This document shows, in pieces, positions 60,889 to 64,000 of a stretch of DNA of 64,000 nt (position 1 is the first letter of the stretch; every line of letters begins with the position of its first letter). Both the position numbers and the translations under genes were made by a program. The notes under the pieces are model-generated. The model did no database searches and was not told the DNA's origin. It saw only the letters and a program-made list of their open reading frames with translations. The DNA lies in NCBI GenBank assembly GCA_964454685.1, contig CAYVTZ010000005.1:48227-112226 (forward strand), given 5' to 3'. The stretch is from CAYVTZ01 sp964454685. Lineage in GTDB: Bacteria > Bacillota > Clostridia > Christensenellales > Christensenellaceae.

Positions 60889-61866
60889 TTATACTCTGAT
60901 GCGGCTGCGAATGACGTTGTTCATGACAATCGCAAGAATCAGCACCGCACCGCGTACCACGTTTTGCACATACTCCGTCATGCCCTGCATGTTCATGATG
61001 TTGGTCAGCACCGCAATAAACAATGCGCCAATCAGCATGCCGAACACCGTGCCGCGTCCGCCGTTGATATCTGTTCCACCCAGCACCGCTACAATGATGC
61101 AGTCCGCTTCCAGTGTCGGGAAAATGCCGCTGTCCGCAGCCGCCAGTCTGGAAGTCAGCACCACACCTGCAAATGCAGCCATCATGCTCGAAAACATAAA
61201 TACCGTAGAAGTCACCTTCACATCATTGATGCCGGAAAGCCGCGCCGTCGTGATGTTGGAGCCTACCGCATAAACTTTGCTGCCAAATGTCGTCTTGCCT
61301 TGGATGATCATGAAGATCACCACCGCGCCAATCGCGTAAACCATAGGCAGCGGAATCGGGCCTACGGTCTGGCCGATCATGCCAATGTCCTGCGGCAGAT
61401 TGAACACCGCTGCGCCACCCGCGCCAATCAGTGCCACGCCGCGGCAGATGTAGCTGAATGCCAGAGAGATGATGAAGGACGGCAACCGGAATTTCGCAAT
61501 GGAAAATCCGCAAAACCAGCCGAACGCCATGCCGATCACCACCGACAGCACCGCCGCCAGCATGGTCGGAACGCCATTTAACGCCATCAGTCCAAACAGC
61601 ACTGCGCCCATCGCGCCTACGCCGCCCACCGAAAGATCCAGATTACCGGAGATCAGCACCAGCGTCACCGCCGCGCCCACCATGATGATGCTGGACGAGT
61701 TTACAAATAAGTTCAGGATATTGGTATATCCAAAGAAGATGGCCGGTTGCAGGGCAAAGCCCACAATGCAGGCCGCCACAAAGATCAAAAAGATCGTGAG
61801 GTTCTGCACACCGTCCGAGGTGAATTTAATTTTCTTTGTTTGTGTCAGCGTTTTTTCATGATTCAT
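60889..61866 (-). CDS. Ribose-type sugar ABC transporter permease (second)
   Basis: A 325-residue RbsC-type permease: ITLVLISGNLDLSVGGVGAMG type segment and AVLGGTDINGGRGTVFG. The start overlaps the ATPase stop by 11 nt. It differs from its neighbour, so the transporter is probably a heterodimer, as in other two-permease sugar systems. Confidence 0.92.
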   Translation of the reverse strand: MNHEKTLTQTKKIKFTSDGVQNLTIFLIFVAACIVGFALQPAIFFGYTNILNLFVNSSSIIMVGAAVTLVLISGNLDLSVGGVGAMGAVLFGLMALNGVPTMLAAVLSVVIGMAFGWFCGFSIAKFRLPSFIISLAFSYICRGVALIGAGGAAVFNLPQDIGMIGQTVGPIPLPMVYAIGAVVIFMIIQGKTTFGSKVYAVGSNITTARLSGINDVKVTSTVFMFSSMMAAFAGVVLTSRLAAADSGIFPTLEADCIIVAVLGGTDINGGRGTVFGMLIGALFIAVLTNIMNMQGMTEYVQNVVRGAVLILAIVMNNVIRSRIRV

Positions 61867-63355
61867 GATTTCCTTCGCCTCCTGTCACAATGTGCATGAT
61901 TTGCTGTGTTTCCAGTGTTTCGTCATTTTTCATGATCGCCTTGATCTCACCGTCAAACAGCAGCACGATGCGGTCGCACAGCCCCATAATCTCCGGCAGT
62001 TCACTGGAGAATACCATAACCGAGCATCCGTCTTTCACCATTTGTCTTATGATGTGATAAATCTCCTGCTTCGCGCCTACGTCCACGCCACGGGTCGGTT
62101 CATCCAGCAGTAAAACCTTCGGATGCGCGTTCAGGCATTTTGCCAAAACCACTTTTTGCTGGTTACCACCCGAAAGATACGCCACCGATTGGTTTTCGTT
62201 GCGGCAGGCGACCCCGATGGAATCAATATATTGCCGCGCCACTTTCGCCTGCGTCATTTTATTCAAAATGCCTTTGCTCGAAACCGTTTCATAGTTCATC
62301 ATCGGCACGTTCACCGCAATGCTCAATTCCGTACAAATGCCCTGCGTGCGGCGTTCCTCCGGTACCAGCGCAATGCCGTTTGCAAGCGCCGTACCCGGCT
62401 TCTTGAGCGCTACCGTCTTGCCCTCCAGCGCAATCTCACCCAAATATGGGTCTGCGCCGAAGATCGCACGCGCAATCTCGGTCTTGCCCGCGCCAATCAG
62501 ACCATAAAAGCCCAAAATCTCGCCCTTGCACAGCTCAAAGCTCACATCCTTGAGTTTGTCCGTCGTCAAGTTTTTGACTTCCATCGCCTTCAAAGCAGGG
62601 TCTACCTGATTGGGAATGTAGTCCTCCACAATCACCTTGCCGATCATCATTTTGATCAATTCGCCGCGGTTTTCAATTTCGCTTCTCAGTTTCGTTTCAA
62701 TGTGTTTGCCGTCTCGAAGAACCGTTACATAGTCCGCCAGTTCCATAATCTCTTCCAGACGGTGCGAGATGTATATAATCGTGATCCCCTGCTTCTTCAG
62801 ATCAGCGATGATCTCAAACAGACGATTAACTTCCTCTTCCGTGAGCGCTGCCGTCGGCTCGTCCATGATAATCAAGTCCGAATCCATCGCAAGCGCTTTT
62901 GCCATTTCCACCACTTGACGTTTTGCAACACTGAGTTCTTCAATGTATTGCTTGGGTTCAATGGTGCTGTCAATGCGTTTTAAAACTTCAAATACCTTTT
63001 TGTTAGAGCTCTTTTTGATGACGCCAAATTTCGTTTCTTCCAGTCCCAGGCAGATGTTTTCCTCTACGCGCAGCTTTTCCACTACGTTCAGCTCCTGAAA
63101 CAGACAGCCGATTCCTTGGTTCATCGCGTCTTTCGTACTGGAAGGATTATACTCTTTTCCATTGTACAAAATCGTCCCCGATGTTTTTGGATGTGCCCCC
63201 GTAAGAATCTTGATGAGCGTGGACTTACCCGCGCCGTTTTCGCCGACCAAACAATGGCATGAGCCCTTTTTAATGTTGAAACTCACGTCATCCAGAGCTT
63301 TTACACCGGTAAAATGCTTTGAAATATTTTTTATTTCCAGAATATGCTCAGACAT
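61856..63355 (-). CDS. Ribose-type sugar ABC transporter ATPase
   Basis: A 499-residue protein with two ABC domains, as in RbsA/MglA. Domain 1 has GENGAGKST, LSVAKRQVVEMAKAL and DEPTAALTEEEV; domain 2 has GLIGAGKTE, LSGGNQQKVV and LLLDEPTRGVDVGAK. ATG 63355 follows GGAGGGG; the longer frame to 63397 is unsupported. It powers sugar import. Confidence 0.94.
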   Translation of the reverse strand: MSEHILEIKNISKHFTGVKALDDVSFNIKKGSCHCLVGENGAGKSTLIKILTGAHPKTSGTILYNGKEYNPSSTKDAMNQGIGCLFQELNVVEKLRVEENICLGLEETKFGVIKKSSNKKVFEVLKRIDSTIEPKQYIEELSVAKRQVVEMAKALAMDSDLIIMDEPTAALTEEEVNRLFEIIADLKKQGITIIYISHRLEEIMELADYVTVLRDGKHIETKLRSEIENRGELIKMMIGKVIVEDYIPNQVDPALKAMEVKNLTTDKLKDVSFELCKGEILGFYGLIGAGKTEIARAIFGADPYLGEIALEGKTVALKKPGTALANGIALVPEERRTQGICTELSIAVNVPMMNYETVSSKGILNKMTQAKVARQYIDSIGVACRNENQSVAYLSGGNQQKVVLAKCLNAHPKVLLLDEPTRGVDVGAKQEIYHIIRQMVKDGCSVMVFSSELPEIMGLCDRIVLLFDGEIKAIMKNDETLETQQIMHIVTGGEGNHES

Positions 63356-63408
63356 TTTTACCCCTCCATGATCTCCCGTGACCATAATTACATTCATGCA
63401 GGCAAAGC

Positions 63409-63433
63409 CGCAAGGGGCGCGATGCCCCCTGCG
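63409..63433. other. Hairpin between binding protein and ATPase genes
   Basis: CGCAAGGGGC (63409-63418) pairs with GCCCCCTGCG (63424-63433) around GCGAT, without a T run. Such hairpins usually protect the binding-protein message so it is made in excess. Confidence 0.6.
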
Positions 63434-63463
63434 ATTCTCCTGCGCTGCTAAAGCAGCTTTTTG

Positions 63464-64000
63464 TTACATGTTGTTTCCGAAAGTACCAACCAGATCCAGT
63501 TCTTTATCAGGCATGTACTGGGTGTTGTACCAGTCCTGCATGTCCTGAACGGAATCCTTAAAGTAGTTGAAGTAGATGTCCGGAACTTTTTCTTCCACGT
63601 AAGTGTCGTTGTCCATCTCGCCGTTGATCAGCTTCATCATCATGTCGATCTGCGCGTAAGCGAAGGTCTGCGGCTGCATGCCCAGCACGTACTTCAGGGA
63701 AGAAGTCGGGTCAGCAATCTTGTTCAGCTCGCCGTCGCTCGCATCCGTAGAAGCGATGATTTCAGTCTGCGGAACGCCATCAACCGCTTTACCGCGGCCA
63801 GCAGCTTCGTATGCAGCAACTACGCCAAGACCATTGGATACGTTGTCGCCATAAACGACGTTGACATCCGGATATTTTGTGATCGCGTCAGAAGTAACCT
63901 TCGTTGCTTTTTCCAGGTCTCCGCCAGCATGCTCCCAATAGGTAGCACCCGTCAGGGTTTCGCCTGCGCTGTTTTTGAATCCTCTGTCGTCAGTCGGCAG
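63464..64000 (-). CDS. Sugar ABC transporter substrate-binding protein, 5' end missing
   Basis: The C-terminal 178 residues of a periplasmic-binding protein of the ribose/xylose type (COG1879), continuing beyond the window edge in frame. Segments include VVYGDNVSNGLGVVAAYEAAG, QTEIIASTDASDGELN and GMQPQTFAYAQIDMMMKLINGE. In Gram-positives it should be a lipoprotein; that end is not visible. It heads the permease, ATPase and xylB genes. Confidence 0.9.
   Translation of the reverse strand: MPTDDRGFKNSAGETLTGATYWEHAGGDLEKATKVTSDAITKYPDVNVVYGDNVSNGLGVVAAYEAAGRGKAVDGVPQTEIIASTDASDGELNKIADPTSSLKYVLGMQPQTFAYAQIDMMMKLINGEMDNDTYVEEKVPDIYFNYFKDSVQDMQDWYNTQYMPDKELDLVGTFGNNM

Noticed and set aside
1..64000. 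tRNA, rRNA, phage or insertion sequences
   Set aside because: No cloverleaf, rRNA signature, transposase or integrase was recognised on either strand, although short tRNA genes cannot be fully excluded by eye.

Overview
The window looks like a draft-assembly scaffold from an anaerobic Gram-positive bacterium of class Clostridia. The evidence is consensus sigma-A promoters with 17-18 bp spacers, strong AGGAGG ribosome sites, an iron-only-hydrogenase-type TM1266 regulator, ATP-dependent PEP carboxykinase, a Bce-type bacitracin-response module, a sortase-type surface protein and an ECF vitamin transporter. Base composition is moderate to slightly GC-rich. A 100-N scaffold gap sits at 23026-23125. 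No rRNA, tRNA, CRISPR array, phage or IS element was recognised. A family- or genus-level name cannot be supported from the sequence alone.

Layout. 1-2.5 kb: the end of an AmmeMemoRadiSam cassette (MEMO-AMMECR1 fusion plus radical SAM enzyme), coupled to a patatin phospholipase. 2.6-9 kb: envelope genes (membrane serine hydrolase, SH3/peptidoglycan-binding protein with a long structured leader, S41 processing protease, TM1266 protein, PrsA-like foldase lipoprotein). 9-12.9 kb: a phosphatidylserine-decarboxylase-like exported protein, divergent from a likely DNA-damage operon (cleavable S24 repressor, Y-family polymerase, small partner protein) with two palindromic operators. 12.9-22.6 kb: alpha/beta hydrolase, methyltransferase, glycosyltransferase, a large diguanylate cyclase, pckA, rsmA and a DUF2284 protein. 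22.7-23.2 kb: a 109-bp tandem repeat interrupted by the assembly gap. 23.3-30 kb: DUF362 protein, GH3 glycosidase, a sugar isomerase/epimerase-type protein and a PQQ-propeller protein. 30-33.6 kb: a PadR-controlled envelope operon divergent from a membrane-bound XRE regulator. 34-38.9 kb: a BCCT transporter, a non-pyrrolysine MttB-family methyltransferase and an MFS transporter, a probable quaternary-amine demethylation locus. 39-43.9 kb: an ECF transporter cassette with a MATE-type transporter. 44-48.7 kb: a BceRS-BceAB peptide-antibiotic module. 49-51.5 kb: two small regulators or Cys-rich proteins and an LRR surface protein. 52-58.1 kb: a 2-oxoacid (acetoin or pyruvate type) dehydrogenase operon with a SorC regulator and a nitroreductase. 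58.2-64 kb: a ribose-type sugar ABC transporter with xylulokinase.

How the genes fit together. The right half is catabolic: sugar import and phosphorylation by the ABC/XylB cassette, C3/C4 oxidation by the dehydrogenase complex, gluconeogenesis through PckA, and probable methylated-amine use by the BCCT/MttB locus. The left half is mainly envelope maintenance, stress response and signalling. The most interesting items are the self-contained LexA-like mutagenesis operon with its paired operators, the structured leader at 4.26-4.57 kb, the MttB locus that lacks its corrinoid partner, the MATE transporter with a degenerate kinase-like tail, the 109-bp repeat at the gap, and the E2 subunit with two tandem E3/E1-binding domains.
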